A stretch of 64,000 nt of DNA from Lewinellaceae bacterium (GTDB taxonomy: Bacteria; Bacteroidota; Bacteroidia; Chitinophagales; Saprospiraceae). The position numbers and the translations under genes were made by a program. The notes beneath the pieces were generated by a model, which was not told where the DNA came from, ran no database searches, and was given only the letters and a program-made list of their open reading frames with translations. This document shows positions 38,692 through 47,505 of the stretch, piece after piece (within the stretch, counting starts at the first letter, position 1; each line of letters opens with the position of its first letter). The stretch lies in assembly GCA_016712415.1 (NCBI GenBank), contig JADJRC010000004.1, forward strand, positions 1-64,000, read 5' to 3'.

Positions 38692-40911
38692 TTACTTTTC
38701 GTACCGGGTATTCCTGATTTTTGCCCCGCCCTCCACTTTCACGTCGCTGTTGCCGTCGCTGATGACGAGGGCATCCTGCTTGGCATATACACGCGCCCTG
38801 GAGGCTTCGGATGCGGTGATTTCTACCCGCTCGGCACGCCAGCCGATCGACTCCAGGGTAGCGCCTTCACTCAGGCCGGCATCCAGGTAGTCGCCTTCGC
38901 CGACAAGTTCGAGAAAAGCCTTTCCGGAAAGGGATACATTTAGTCCCTGGTCCACATCCAGGTAGGCCTTGATATGGCTGCTTCCTTTGGCCGATATAGA
39001 GGCTTCGGTTTCCTCGAAACCGCGCAGGGTTACGTCGCCGGTATCGTCGGCATAAAGCGAGGTAACATTCGGCGTTTCGATATAGACTTTTATGGTGCCG
39101 TTTCCGGCGGCGCCTCTGGTCGTCAGGGTCAGTTTATTGCCGGTCCGTATTTTCTGAATGGCGTCCGACGGGCCCTCGATAGTGAGTTTAAATTCGTTGC
39201 CTTTTCGTATCTCGGTATCGAATTTTCCTTCCAGGATGAAGTGTTCATAATACTCGTCGCTGTTGTACCCCTGGTCGCCGAATTGCGGGCATTCCGAACA
39301 GATCAAACCCCTGTTGGTCATGCGAAACACCTTGTCGGGTCGCCGGGAAATATACTGGCGGTCGTTATCGTCGGCGTATTCGTCGAGATCGGCGCCGGCG
39401 TAACTGTATATCTTGTTGTCGAAAACGATGCTTTTCCCAACCGGCAGGTCGATGAACAGGCGGATATGCTGTCCACGCCATTTCTGGCCCCGCATGATGC
39501 CGAAGGAGGTCGGCACGATGAGTTTATTGCCGGAAAGGGTTACGGGAAATTCCGTTTTTTCCGCATTTTCGGCTGCATCGCCCGATGTTCTGCCACGGGC
39601 ACGGATGATCTGGGTGCATTTCACCTTGCCATCGTCGCTTTTCCGCACCCGAATATCGATCAAGCCTTTGAATTCCAGGCGGTTGTCGTCCACCCGAAGG
39701 CCATCGTCGCCGTCGAACCACCAGTAGGAACCGTAGTCGGAGCGCCCGGCTTCGGCGGCTTCCACACGCAGGGTATCAGAGGTAAGGTTGCTCAAATCGA
39801 TCTCCTTGGTGAAAGTGCCGCCCTGCCGGTAGCCTTTGGCGGCAAAAGCCACCAGGAAGATAGCGGTGATGAGGTTGACCGTCCAGAAAAACCCGAGTCC
39901 GGCACGCAGCCATCCCGGTGTACGTATTTTAAAGAGTGCCCTGACGAACAAAAGGCACAAACCGAAGACGGGAATACCGAACAGGAAAAATGCGTTTGCA
40001 AAGCCCAACCAGGTGAGGCCGCTGGAATACGGACTGAAATAGTCGACAAAAGGCGCCGCTGCGAACAAGCCCCAGATGCCGGCCACCCAGGTTGCCGCCA
40101 GGGCAATAAACATCGAGATGGCGATGATAGCCAGGATAAATATGCCGAATTTGGCAACCAGGCGCACCACAAAGCCGAACATCTGGCCTAGTACCGATAG
40201 CCCGTTGGATAATGCGTTACCGAAACTTCGGTCCCCGCCACTTCCAGCGCTTTTTTTTTGCGCCCCGAATTCATTCACCCTGGTGCTGAGCCGCTCGAAA
40301 CCTTCCTCTATCTCCCGGGCGATATTGTCTACATTGACCGGCTCGCCACGCATGGCGAGTCGGTCGGCGGCTGTTTTTGCCGGCTGTACGAGTATCCACA
40401 GGAGCAGGTAGGCGGGTATCCAGAAGCCTGCGGACAGGAAAGTGAGCAGTACAAAGATCAGACGCATCCACACAGGGTCGTGCATGCCTATATAGGCTGC
40501 CAGGCCGGAACAGACACCACCTACGACGGCATCTTCTTCATCCCGGAAGAGCCGTTTTCCCGAACGTGTCGAACTGCCCTTGCTTTTACCGCCTGCTTTG
40601 GCACTGCCAGTGCCGGTGCTGCTGCTACTGCTGCTGCCACTGCTTTCCGGCTCGCCCCCGAAATCTTCGGGTTTGCCCATGATTTCCACAGCGGCTTCCA
40701 CATCGGGCAGCATGACAATGGTGCGATTGCCCATGCTCTGGCTGATGAGTTCGCCGATACGCGTTTCAACATCGTGTACGATCTCATCGCGCCCTTCGCT
40801 TTCGCTGAAGCGTTTTCGTATGCTTTCAATGTAAGCGGAGATATATTCGTAGGCGTCGTCGTCGATCGTGATGGCGTAGCCTCCGAGATTGATATTTAAA
40901 ATCTTGTTCAT
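38692..40911 (-). CDS. PspC-domain membrane protein with adhesin-like DUF2807 tail
   Basis: Encodes 739 residues. The N-terminus MNKILNINLGGYAITIDDDAYEYI is typical of Bacteroidota PspC proteins. After a Ser/Gly-rich linker a PspC domain follows (KRLFRDEEDAVVGGVCSGLAAYIGMHDPVWMRLIFVLL, about 120-180). Then come several membrane segments (about 245-350) and a beta-rich DUF2807-like region with ISAKGSSHIKAYLDVDQGLNVSLSGKA. PspC proteins sense envelope stress in other bacteria; the role in Bacteroidota is unclear. It lies three bases after a PadR-type regulator, a pair often seen in this phylum. It is very probably controlled by that regulator. Confidence 0.88.
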   Translation of the reverse strand: MNKILNINLGGYAITIDDDAYEYISAYIESIRKRFSESEGRDEIVHDVETRIGELISQSMGNRTIVMLPDVEAAVEIMGKPEDFGGEPESSGSSSSSSTGTGSAKAGGKSKGSSTRSGKRLFRDEEDAVVGGVCSGLAAYIGMHDPVWMRLIFVLLTFLSAGFWIPAYLLLWILVQPAKTAADRLAMRGEPVNVDNIAREIEEGFERLSTRVNEFGAQKKSAGSGGDRSFGNALSNGLSVLGQMFGFVVRLVAKFGIFILAIIAISMFIALAATWVAGIWGLFAAAPFVDYFSPYSSGLTWLGFANAFFLFGIPVFGLCLLFVRALFKIRTPGWLRAGLGFFWTVNLITAIFLVAFAAKGYRQGGTFTKEIDLSNLTSDTLRVEAAEAGRSDYGSYWWFDGDDGLRVDDNRLEFKGLIDIRVRKSDDGKVKCTQIIRARGRTSGDAAENAEKTEFPVTLSGNKLIVPTSFGIMRGQKWRGQHIRLFIDLPVGKSIVFDNKIYSYAGADLDEYADDNDRQYISRRPDKVFRMTNRGLICSECPQFGDQGYNSDEYYEHFILEGKFDTEIRKGNEFKLTIEGPSDAIQKIRTGNKLTLTTRGAAGNGTIKVYIETPNVTSLYADDTGDVTLRGFEETEASISAKGSSHIKAYLDVDQGLNVSLSGKAFLELVGEGDYLDAGLSEGATLESIGWRAERVEITASEASRARVYAKQDALVISDGNSDVKVEGGAKIRNTRYEK

Positions 40912-40914
40912 TTT

Positions 40915-41373
40915 TTAAGTCGGTTGAGAAAGTTGAGAGGGTTCAGGAAGTGAACGTAAGTTACCTGGCTCATTAGGCTCAAGGTTTAGTGGTTTGGGCG
41001 GTGTTTTGCCTTTTCGTTTACCCACTTTTTCACCATCGGGCGCTTCGGCGCCTTCCAGCGTTTTGTTGACGGACTCCACCAGTTGCTGCCAGCTTTCCGT
41101 CAGTCCCGCCAGAAACTGGCGCCCCTGCTCGGATGCAGTGAAATATTTTCGCGGAGGGCCGTTAACGCCTTCCCGCCAGATGTAGTCCACCAGGCCGTCG
41201 TTTTTGAGGCGGATCAGTAAAGGATAAAGCGTGCCTTCCTTTACAATCAGGTCGGTCCACTTCAGCTTTTTCATGATCTCGGGTGGATACGTTTCGCCCT
41301 CTGCAATGACGGCCAGCACGCACATTTCAAGTACGCCTTTCCGCATTTGGGCTTTTGCATTTTCCAGATCCAT
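40915..41373 (-). CDS. PadR family transcriptional regulator
   Basis: Encodes 152 residues. The winged-helix domain covers residues 1-90, with LEMCVLAVIAEGETYPPEIMKKLK, the recognition part VKEGTLYPLLIRLKNDGLVDYIW and the wing GPPRKYFTASEQG. These are hallmarks of PadR proteins, which usually repress neighbouring genes. The C-terminal 60 residues are polar and look disordered. It overlaps no gene and precedes the PspC gene by three bases, so it is the first gene of a two-gene unit. Its signal is unknown. Confidence 0.92.
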   Translation of the reverse strand: MDLENAKAQMRKGVLEMCVLAVIAEGETYPPEIMKKLKWTDLIVKEGTLYPLLIRLKNDGLVDYIWREGVNGPPRKYFTASEQGRQFLAGLTESWQQLVESVNKTLEGAEAPDGEKVGKRKGKTPPKPLNLEPNEPGNLRSLPEPSQLSQPT

Positions 41374-41393
41374 ATGTACTCAGTTAAAGATTG

Positions 41394-41669
41394 TCAATTG
41401 TTGATGGTTGATTCTGCTTTTTCAGAAGCGCCGCCGTTTGGATTGGCAGGTGCTGCCGGGTTGAGGGTTTCGTTCCGGTGCAGCGCGCGGTCGCCGGCGA
41501 CCGGTGCTGCCGAGCCATCCGATATTTTCGGCCCGATACTCAGAATGGGCGATAAGACAGACATGTCGAACCCGCTGGCCGGTCGTGCCGTGCTGCTTCC
41601 GCAGGAGGCAAGCGCCAGGTACAGGAAGCCCAGCAGCGCGATGAGTTTGAGTTGAACGGTTGTTTTCAT
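41394..41669 (-). CDS. Small predicted lipoprotein
   Basis: Encodes 91 residues from ATG 41669. The frame is open from 41747, but the start MKTTVQLKLIALLGFLYLALASC gives a clear lipoprotein signal with lipobox LASC. The rest is short, Pro/Ala/Asn-rich and without a recognised domain. It lies 21 bases upstream of the PadR gene on the same strand and may be its co-transcribed leader gene. The function is unknown, and coding status rests mainly on the signal peptide. Confidence 0.6.
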   Translation of the reverse strand: MKTTVQLKLIALLGFLYLALASCGSSTARPASGFDMSVLSPILSIGPKISDGSAAPVAGDRALHRNETLNPAAPANPNGGASEKAESTINN

Positions 41670-41929
41670 AGCGAAAGATTGTTGCCCCGATGTAAGGCTT
41701 ATTTGTTTTTGTAGCACAAAGATATGGCGAGAAACAATACCTTGCAATACATAGAACCAACGATAACAAACTTCTTTTTATTGAAACCTTCTTTTGAAAT
41801 CACAAAACGCTTGTTATCAGTATTTTGTGATAAATAAAAAATTTGAAAAAAATTTTCCTCTCTTGAATATTTTTTTCAAATCACGCCGTTTAACCCTTTA
41901 CTTTGTTGCCTGAACACAACGCTCTCTCT

Positions 41930-43380
41930 ATGTTTCGCACCCTATTTGCCATACTTTATGCCTTGCAGGCACTGTGTATATCTGCACAGTCGCTCCCGAT
42001 CGACTTTACCAAAAACCCCGACAAACCCCTGGCTATTGAAAACCCGGCTACCGGGAAAACGCTGTTCTTTTTTTACCCCGAACGACTCGTTTCCGAAGCA
42101 TTTCTTCCAAAGGGCAACCCCTGTATGGCTTATGAGGTAGATTCAAAGACCCTGCAACTGCTGCGCACCGGCGCCAACGCTTCCCTGCGCATCTCGGAAA
42201 GCGGCGGGCTCAGTATGCGCATCCTGTGCAGCCTGAGTAAGGGCCCGGACTATTTTTTTGCCGCTGAAAACGACGACAAATGCCGGATTTACCGCATTGC
42301 CGGCGAGGATCTGAGTATGTCGGCGGTTGATTCTTTCCGGGCCGACAAGGGAATGCGCATTATAAAGGGCGTGACCGACGGCGACAACGGATACATTCTT
42401 TGTTCCCGGAAATCGAGGAAAGAGGGCAATGAATTGGTGGTGTACGAGATCAGTGCGGGCGGCCGCCTGCAAATGCACGCATTTTCGGAGCCGAAAAAAT
42501 TCTCGGAGGTGATAGATGATGTCTTTAAAAAATCGTTCAAACCGCACAGCGTGACTTACGGCATGGAGGAAGAACCCGAAGTTGCCGCCAGGAAAACCAA
42601 ACTCTTTGCCGGCCCGGACAAATTATGGATCACCTTCGACAACAGCGGGGTAGGTACCGTTTATTCCGACCCGAGGGCAATTCTCCGGGTCCTGACGCTC
42701 GACCTGACGCTCGACAGCCTCTATGTGCGCTCCTATTATTACACGGATACACTGGAGCGCAATGCATCCAGGGAGCGCAGAAGCAGTTATATTTTTGACA
42801 ACAGGTTGTTCCAGTTATATATGAATGATGAACAACTTATCGTAAGGATGCGTGACCTGGATACCAGGGAACCCCTGTTCACGAAATCCGTTTTTCGCGA
42901 CGACAGTATCACCGGTTTTGCCAATTCGCCTATCCTTGTTCCGGGAAGGGGTATGCTCGGTATCGAAAAAGAATACGCAAGCGCCAAAAAATTTATGCGG
43001 CGGTTTTCCAAATTTGACCCTTTCATACAGGTAAGGCGCGACGGGGAAAGGTATCTGTTGTGTCTGGGTGGCCATGAAGAGGTGCGCAGCCCTGCCTCGC
43101 CCAACAGTTTTAACAACATGACCGGCGCCTGGAATTTCGGCACGGTCGGTTATTCGTACGAACATGCCTTTCGTTTTACTTTGCTATCGATGAAAAACCG
43201 AAACACACCCAATCAACCGCTTATTATAAAAAACCCCTGATCGCTGTGTACGCCGACAAGTTGGAAAACCTCAAAAAGCCGCGCGATCCGGCACTTTACA
43301 GCATCGGTGGCCAGTTCTATCTGGGTTATTACGACAAAGACGAACGGCAGTACCGCTTCGTCCCGATCAAAAACCAGTGA
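41930..43380 (+). CDS. Secreted protein of unknown function, one frameshift near the end
   Basis: Starts MFRTLFAILYALQALCISAQ, a signal peptide, at 41930. The body is polar with many short strands (KTLFFFYPERLVSEAFLPKGN, DKLWITFDNSGVGTVYSDPRAILRVLTLDLTLDSLYVRSYYY) and matches no family I recognise. The open frame stops at 43240, but another frame continues with ADKLENLKKPRDPALYSIGGQFYLGYYDKDERQYRFVPIKNQ to TGA 43380. Adding one A to the run at 43193-43197 joins them and gives 483 residues. The protein may be periplasmic or surface-located. It is divergent from the lipoprotein/PadR/PspC group. Confidence 0.65.
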
Positions 43381-43468
43381 AAAAACTTATTTCTTTCTTT
43401 CATCCCGGCTTGGCGGATTCGTCGAAGCGTCTTACTTTTGCCGCCCGATTTGCAAAACAGAAGTGGAA

Positions 43469-43993
43469 ATGAACGCATTTGTAGCGTATTCCATCCCGAT
43501 CAAGGGTTTAAAAATTGGAATACACCATTATACATTCACTATCGACAGTGCGTTTTTCTCCCACTTCGAGGATGCGCCGATAACAGAGGGTGATATCCGC
43601 TTCGGTTTGCAACTGGACAAAAGGCCTGACATGCTGATTCTCGATTTTGATCTGGAGGGAAGCATAAAGGCCGAATGCGACCGCTGTACTGCCACGATTG
43701 ATATGCCGCTGCAAGATTCGCGGGAACTGATCGTGAAATACGGCGAAGCAGAAGGCGACGATGAGGATGATGAGGTGGTATTCATACACCGGGAAGCGTC
43801 GGAGTTCAATGTAGCGAAATACCTGTATGAGTTCAGCGTGCTGGCATTGCCGATTACCAATACGTACGATTGCCAGAACGATCCGAATCCGCCCTGTAAT
43901 TTTGAAATACTGAAGTACCTGAATAACGAGGCCGGCGAGCAAAACCCCGATTCTGTGTGGGATGCGCTCAAAGACCTGGGAAATAAAAATTAG
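43469..43993 (+). CDS. YceD (DUF177) family protein
   Basis: Encodes 174 residues from ATG 43469 (MNAFVAYSIPIKGL). The earlier part of the open frame is ignored because it covers the previous gene. YceD proteins have the CxxC pair and here show AECDRCTATIDMPL and a second cysteine region (DCQNDPNPPCNFEIL). In bacteria and plants the family affects 23S rRNA accumulation. It is followed after 50 bases by rpmF, the standard pairing, so the two are surely co-transcribed. Confidence 0.88.
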   Translation: MNAFVAYSIPIKGLKIGIHHYTFTIDSAFFSHFEDAPITEGDIRFGLQLDKRPDMLILDFDLEGSIKAECDRCTATIDMPLQDSRELIVKYGEAEGDDEDDEVVFIHREASEFNVAKYLYEFSVLALPITNTYDCQNDPNPPCNFEILKYLNNEAGEQNPDSVWDALKDLGNKN

Positions 43994-44043
43994 CACGAAC
44001 ACCGGCAGCCATCGCTGTTGTTGTTCATCATTCAGACTGAGTC

Positions 44044-44250
44044 ATGCCAAATCCTAAATGGCGGCACTCCAAGCGCCGCAAACGCGCTCGCCGCACGCAC
44101 TACAAAGCGGAAGTCCCGCAAATCGCCACCTGCAAGACGACAGGGGAGCCGCACCTTTTGCACCACGCCTACGTGGTCGACGGCGCCCTGTACTATCGCG
44201 GTCAGGTCCTGATACCAGGAAAAATGAGCGCCGAGGCTGCCGAAGCGTAG
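44044..44250 (+). CDS. rpmF: 50S ribosomal protein L32
   Basis: Encodes 68 residues starting MPNPKWRHSKRRKRARRTHY, the L32 signature. The usual zinc cysteines are reduced: only TCKTTGEPHLLHHAYV is seen, with one cysteine, so this is probably a zinc-free form. L32 sits near the peptide exit region of the large subunit. It is the second gene of yceD-rpmF and is followed by a terminator-like structure. Confidence 0.92.
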   Translation: MPNPKWRHSKRRKRARRTHYKAEVPQIATCKTTGEPHLLHHAYVVDGALYYRGQVLIPGKMSAEAAEA

Positions 44251-44280
44251 CCAGGCCATTCTATTTCCCGATTTTGAGGA

Positions 44281-44344
44281 GGCTCCAGTCCCGTGTGCGC
44301 GGGATGCATTGGGGCTTTTTCTATTTCTGACCGGAAATCCGGTC
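44281..44344 (+). terminator. Hairpins after rpmF
   Basis: A stem with CCCG/CGGG inside GGCTCCA ... TGGGGC, followed by TTTTTCTATTTC, then a second small perfect hairpin GACCGG/CCGGTC at 44329-44344. The position fits transcription stop between rpmF and the RidA gene. Confidence 0.6.
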
Positions 44345-44358
44345 CAAATAATTAAAGG

Positions 44359-44739
44359 ATGAAAAAACTCGTCAACACGCCTGCTGCCCCCATGCCCATA
44401 GGCCCCTACAACCAGGCCGTCGTCCACAACAGTTTGGTGTACATTTCCGGTCAGATCGCTATCGACCCGGCTACCGGCGACCTGGTGCTCGACGACATCG
44501 AAGCCGAAACCCGCCAGGTGCTGCAAAACCTGAAGGCCATCCTCGAAGCCTCCGGCTCCGGTCTGGCAAAGGTGTTGAAAGCCACCGTGTTTGTAAAAGA
44601 CATGAACATGTTCGGCCGCATCAACGCCGTGTATGGCGAGTATTTCAAACCCGAATTCGCACCTGCCCGCGAACTGGTACAGGTGTCTGAACTGCCCAAA
44701 TTCGTCAACATCGAAATTTCGGTTATCGCCGGGGTGTAA
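44359..44739 (+). CDS. ridA: RidA family protein (2-iminobutanoate/2-iminopropanoate deaminase)
   Basis: Encodes 126 residues, the normal RidA length. RidA hydrolyses reactive enamine/imine intermediates such as 2-aminoacrylate made by PLP enzymes. The family marks GPYNQAVV (residues 15-22), SGQIAIDPATG, and the catalytic arginine with its surroundings APARELVQVSELPKFVNIEISVIA (about 100-123) are complete, so it should be active. It precedes trpS by 34 bases on the same strand and may be co-transcribed with it, but a functional link is not obvious. Confidence 0.93.
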   Translation: MKKLVNTPAAPMPIGPYNQAVVHNSLVYISGQIAIDPATGDLVLDDIEAETRQVLQNLKAILEASGSGLAKVLKATVFVKDMNMFGRINAVYGEYFKPEFAPARELVQVSELPKFVNIEISVIAGV

Positions 44740-44773
44740 GAAACTGTCTTACCACGCAACGCACTTTATACGT

Positions 44774-45775
44774 ATGAAAAACATTCTCTCCGGCATTCAG
44801 CCTACGGGCGATCTCCATCTCGGCAACTACTTCGGCGCGGTGCAGAACTGGGTGCGCCTGCAAGACGCGTATGAGTGCCGATTCGGCGTGGTGGACTATC
44901 ACTCCATGACCATGCCCTACAAAGCGGAACAGCTGCGTGAAAACACCTGGAAAATGGCGTTTTACCTGCTGGCCTGTGGTATCAAACCCGAAAATCTGTT
45001 CGTGCAGAGCCTTGTGCCTGAACACGTTGAACTGGCATGGGTGCTCGGCTGCCTCACTTCCTACGGCGAACTGACGCGCATGACGCAGTTCAAGGACAAG
45101 TCCGACCAACTGCGCGAAACCGACAAGGAGAGTCTGGTGAGTGCCGGCCTGTTTCTCTACCCGGTGTTGCAGGCGGCGGACATCCTCATCTACCACGCCG
45201 ACTATGTACCGGTGGGTAAAGACCAGGAGCAGCACCTCGAACTGTCGCGCAACATCGCCCAGCGCTTCAATTATCAGTTTGGCAAAGAGTATTTCGTGCA
45301 TCCCGAACCGCTGTTCACCGAAACTCCGAAAATCCTGTCGCCCGCCGATCCCAATAAAAAAATGAGCAAAAGCCTCGGCGAAAAGCACTATATCAACCTT
45401 TTCGGCGACGAAGACCGGGTGCGCAAGCAGATCAAATCGGCGGTGACCGATACGGGCGATACGCCCAGCGGGGAAATGAGCCCCGGCGTGAAAAACCTGT
45501 TCGAACTCCTGCGCGCCTGCAACAATCTCGCCGCACACGACGCGCTGATGGGCGACTACCAGGCCGGCGCGCTGAAATATAGCGACCTGAAAGAGGCTGT
45601 GGCCGACACGATCGTGTCTCTCATCCACCCCCTCCGCGAACGCCTTGCCGAACTGAATGCCGACAAGCGCAACGTAAAAGCGCAAATTCAGGACTCCAGC
45701 GTGGAGATCCGCAAACGTGCGCAGCAGACCATGCGCGAGGTGCGCGAACTGACAGGTTTGCTGAACCTTAAGTAG
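44774..45775 (+). CDS. trpS: Tryptophanyl-tRNA synthetase
   Basis: Encodes 333 residues from ATG 44774; the frame is open from 44633, but MKNILSGIQPTGDLHLGNYFG is the family start. It charges tRNA-Trp with tryptophan. The HIGH-like motif GDLHLGNYFG lies at about residues 11-20 and KMSKS at about 196-200. VDYHSMT, RMTQFKDKSDQ and PVGKDQEQHLELSRNIAQRFN are also typical. The gene is intact. A long inverted repeat of the ACAGGAT type follows 60 bases after the stop. Confidence 0.96.
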   Translation: MKNILSGIQPTGDLHLGNYFGAVQNWVRLQDAYECRFGVVDYHSMTMPYKAEQLRENTWKMAFYLLACGIKPENLFVQSLVPEHVELAWVLGCLTSYGELTRMTQFKDKSDQLRETDKESLVSAGLFLYPVLQAADILIYHADYVPVGKDQEQHLELSRNIAQRFNYQFGKEYFVHPEPLFTETPKILSPADPNKKMSKSLGEKHYINLFGDEDRVRKQIKSAVTDTGDTPSGEMSPGVKNLFELLRACNNLAAHDALMGDYQAGALKYSDLKEAVADTIVSLIHPLRERLAELNADKRNVKAQIQDSSVEIRKRAQQTMREVRELTGLLNLK

Positions 45776-45838
45776 TTCATGCTGCCTGCGCCAGACGAAG
45801 GCGTCTTGCCGGTATGTACAATTTTGACAGGATTTTCG

Positions 45839-45920
45839 TTTTTCAGACAGGATCAACAGGATGAACAGGATAAAAAAGATGGCTTCGCCGTCGGAAATCC
45901 TGTTGATCCTGTCTGAAAAA
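45839..45920 (+). repeat. Inverted repeat of the ACAGGAT type after trpS
   Basis: Perfect 24-base arms (45839-45862 and 45897-45920) around a 34-base spacer, extended on the outside by ACAGGA/TCCTGT. The left arm and spacer contain the tandem GATCAACAGGATGAACAGGAT pattern. A weaker relative is at 53653-53721. It may act as terminator of trpS. Confidence 0.9.
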
Positions 45921-46054
45921 TCCTGTAAGGAAAAAACAGTGCCTGTCAACTATGCCCTCTGACGGGTTTAGAGACACCCGCTTTGTTTTCAGGCCATCAT
46001 GGCTATATTTACCGCGTCTACACCACCATTTATTTATTAGCGCGCTGTAATGCC

Positions 46055-47473
46055 ATGAAAAAACACCAGACCCGCCGCAGTTTCCTCAAAACAACCGGCA
46101 AAGCCGCCCTTGCCTTCACCATTGTTCCGCGTTTTGTCCTGGGCGGCAAGGGTTATATCCCGCCCAGCGACCGCCTCAACATCGCCCTCGTCGGCGTCGG
46201 CGGCAAAGGCGGCGCGCACCTCGGCGCGTTGAAAAAAACGGAAACTTTCGTGGCCTTCTGCGATGTCGACGACCGCCGTGCCGCCGAGGCCTATGCGGAA
46301 TTCCCAAAGGTGCCGCGTTACCGCGATTTCCGCAAAATGTTCGACACTTCGGCGCGCGACATCGACGCAGTAATGGTGGCCACACCCGACCATACCCACG
46401 CCGTGGCGGCCGTGGCGGCCATGCAACTCGGCAAACACGTTTATGTGGAAAAACCCCTCACCCACAACATCCGCGAGGCGCGCACACTGCTCGACGCCGC
46501 CCGCAAATACAAGGTAGTGACCCAAATGGGCAACCAGGGTGCCTCCATGGACTGCAACGCAGAATTGACCGAGTGGATACGGTCGGGTGTCATTGGAAAG
46601 GTTAAAAAAGTACACGTGTGGACCAACCGGCCTGTATGGCCGCAAGGAGTGCCCACGCCGGCCGGCGAAAAGGCGCCGCCCGAACTCGACTGGGACCTCT
46701 GGCTCGGCCCCGCGCCCGTGCGCGCGTACAGCGAACGCTACCTGCCTTTCCGCTGGCGCGGCTGGTGGGATTTCGGCACCGGCGCACTCGGCGACATGGG
46801 CTGCCACCTCATCGACCCCGTGTACCGGGCGCTGCAACTCGGTTACCCGACTTCCGTGGAGGCCAGCGCCACCACCGTGTGGTCCGACGAGTTCGTCGAA
46901 GCAGATTATCCTGACAGTTGCCCGCCCTCCTCCATCGTGCGCATGGACTTTCCAGCCCGCAACAACATGCCCGGCTGCGAACTCTGGTGGTACGACGGCG
47001 GGGTGCGCCCCATGCGGCCCGCCGAACTGGGCTCCAATGAGCCCTTCGGCTCCTGGGACGGCGGCGCGCTCTTCGAAGGCAGCAAAGGCAAACTGCTTTG
47101 CGGCATCTACGGCGAAAAGGCCACCCTGCTGCCGACTTCCAGGATGAAAGACTTCAAAGCGCCGAAAAAAACGGAGCCGCGGTATGGCGGCGATTCACAC
47201 CAGATGGTATGGGTTAAAGCCTGCAAAGGCCAGGGGAAAGCCTCCTCTCCCTTCGAATACGCCGTGCCGCTCACCGAGGCCATCCTCATCGGTAACCTCG
47301 CCGTGCGCTGCTACGATTTCAAAAAACTGCAACCCGGCAAAAAGCCCGACTCCTGGGCGCCCTACGACTACCCCGGTCGCGTGCGCCTCGAATGGGACGC
47401 CGCCAACATGCGGGTCACCAACTTCGGGGAAGCCAACGCTTTTGTGGGGCGGGAATACCGGGAAGGGTGGTAA
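46055..47473 (+). CDS. Tat-exported Gfo/Idh/MocA family oxidoreductase
   Basis: Encodes 472 residues from ATG 46055. The N-terminus MKKHQTRRSFLKTTGKAALAF is a twin-arginine signal. The NAD-binding Rossmann part starts LNIALVGVGGKGGAHLGAL and contains VEKPLTHNIREA, whose lysine is the family catalytic lysine. The substrate domain follows (WDFGTGALGDMGCHLIDPVYRAL; GGDSHQMVWVKACKGQ). Such Tat-exported forms are common in Bacteroidota and planctomycetes and act on sugars or sugar-like compounds in the periplasm. The specific substrate is unknown. It stands alone, flanked by a T9SS gene on the other strand. Confidence 0.9.
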   Translation: MKKHQTRRSFLKTTGKAALAFTIVPRFVLGGKGYIPPSDRLNIALVGVGGKGGAHLGALKKTETFVAFCDVDDRRAAEAYAEFPKVPRYRDFRKMFDTSARDIDAVMVATPDHTHAVAAVAAMQLGKHVYVEKPLTHNIREARTLLDAARKYKVVTQMGNQGASMDCNAELTEWIRSGVIGKVKKVHVWTNRPVWPQGVPTPAGEKAPPELDWDLWLGPAPVRAYSERYLPFRWRGWWDFGTGALGDMGCHLIDPVYRALQLGYPTSVEASATTVWSDEFVEADYPDSCPPSSIVRMDFPARNNMPGCELWWYDGGVRPMRPAELGSNEPFGSWDGGALFEGSKGKLLCGIYGEKATLLPTSRMKDFKAPKKTEPRYGGDSHQMVWVKACKGQGKASSPFEYAVPLTEAILIGNLAVRCYDFKKLQPGKKPDSWAPYDYPGRVRLEWDAANMRVTNFGEANAFVGREYREGW

Positions 47474-47505
47474 CCCGGAGCTCCGGTGTACAAAACAGGC
47501 TTCCC

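Noticed and set aside
38974..40191. 405-residue open frame opposite the PspC gene
   Set aside because: The PspC reading has clear domains and a PadR partner; the antisense frame has none.
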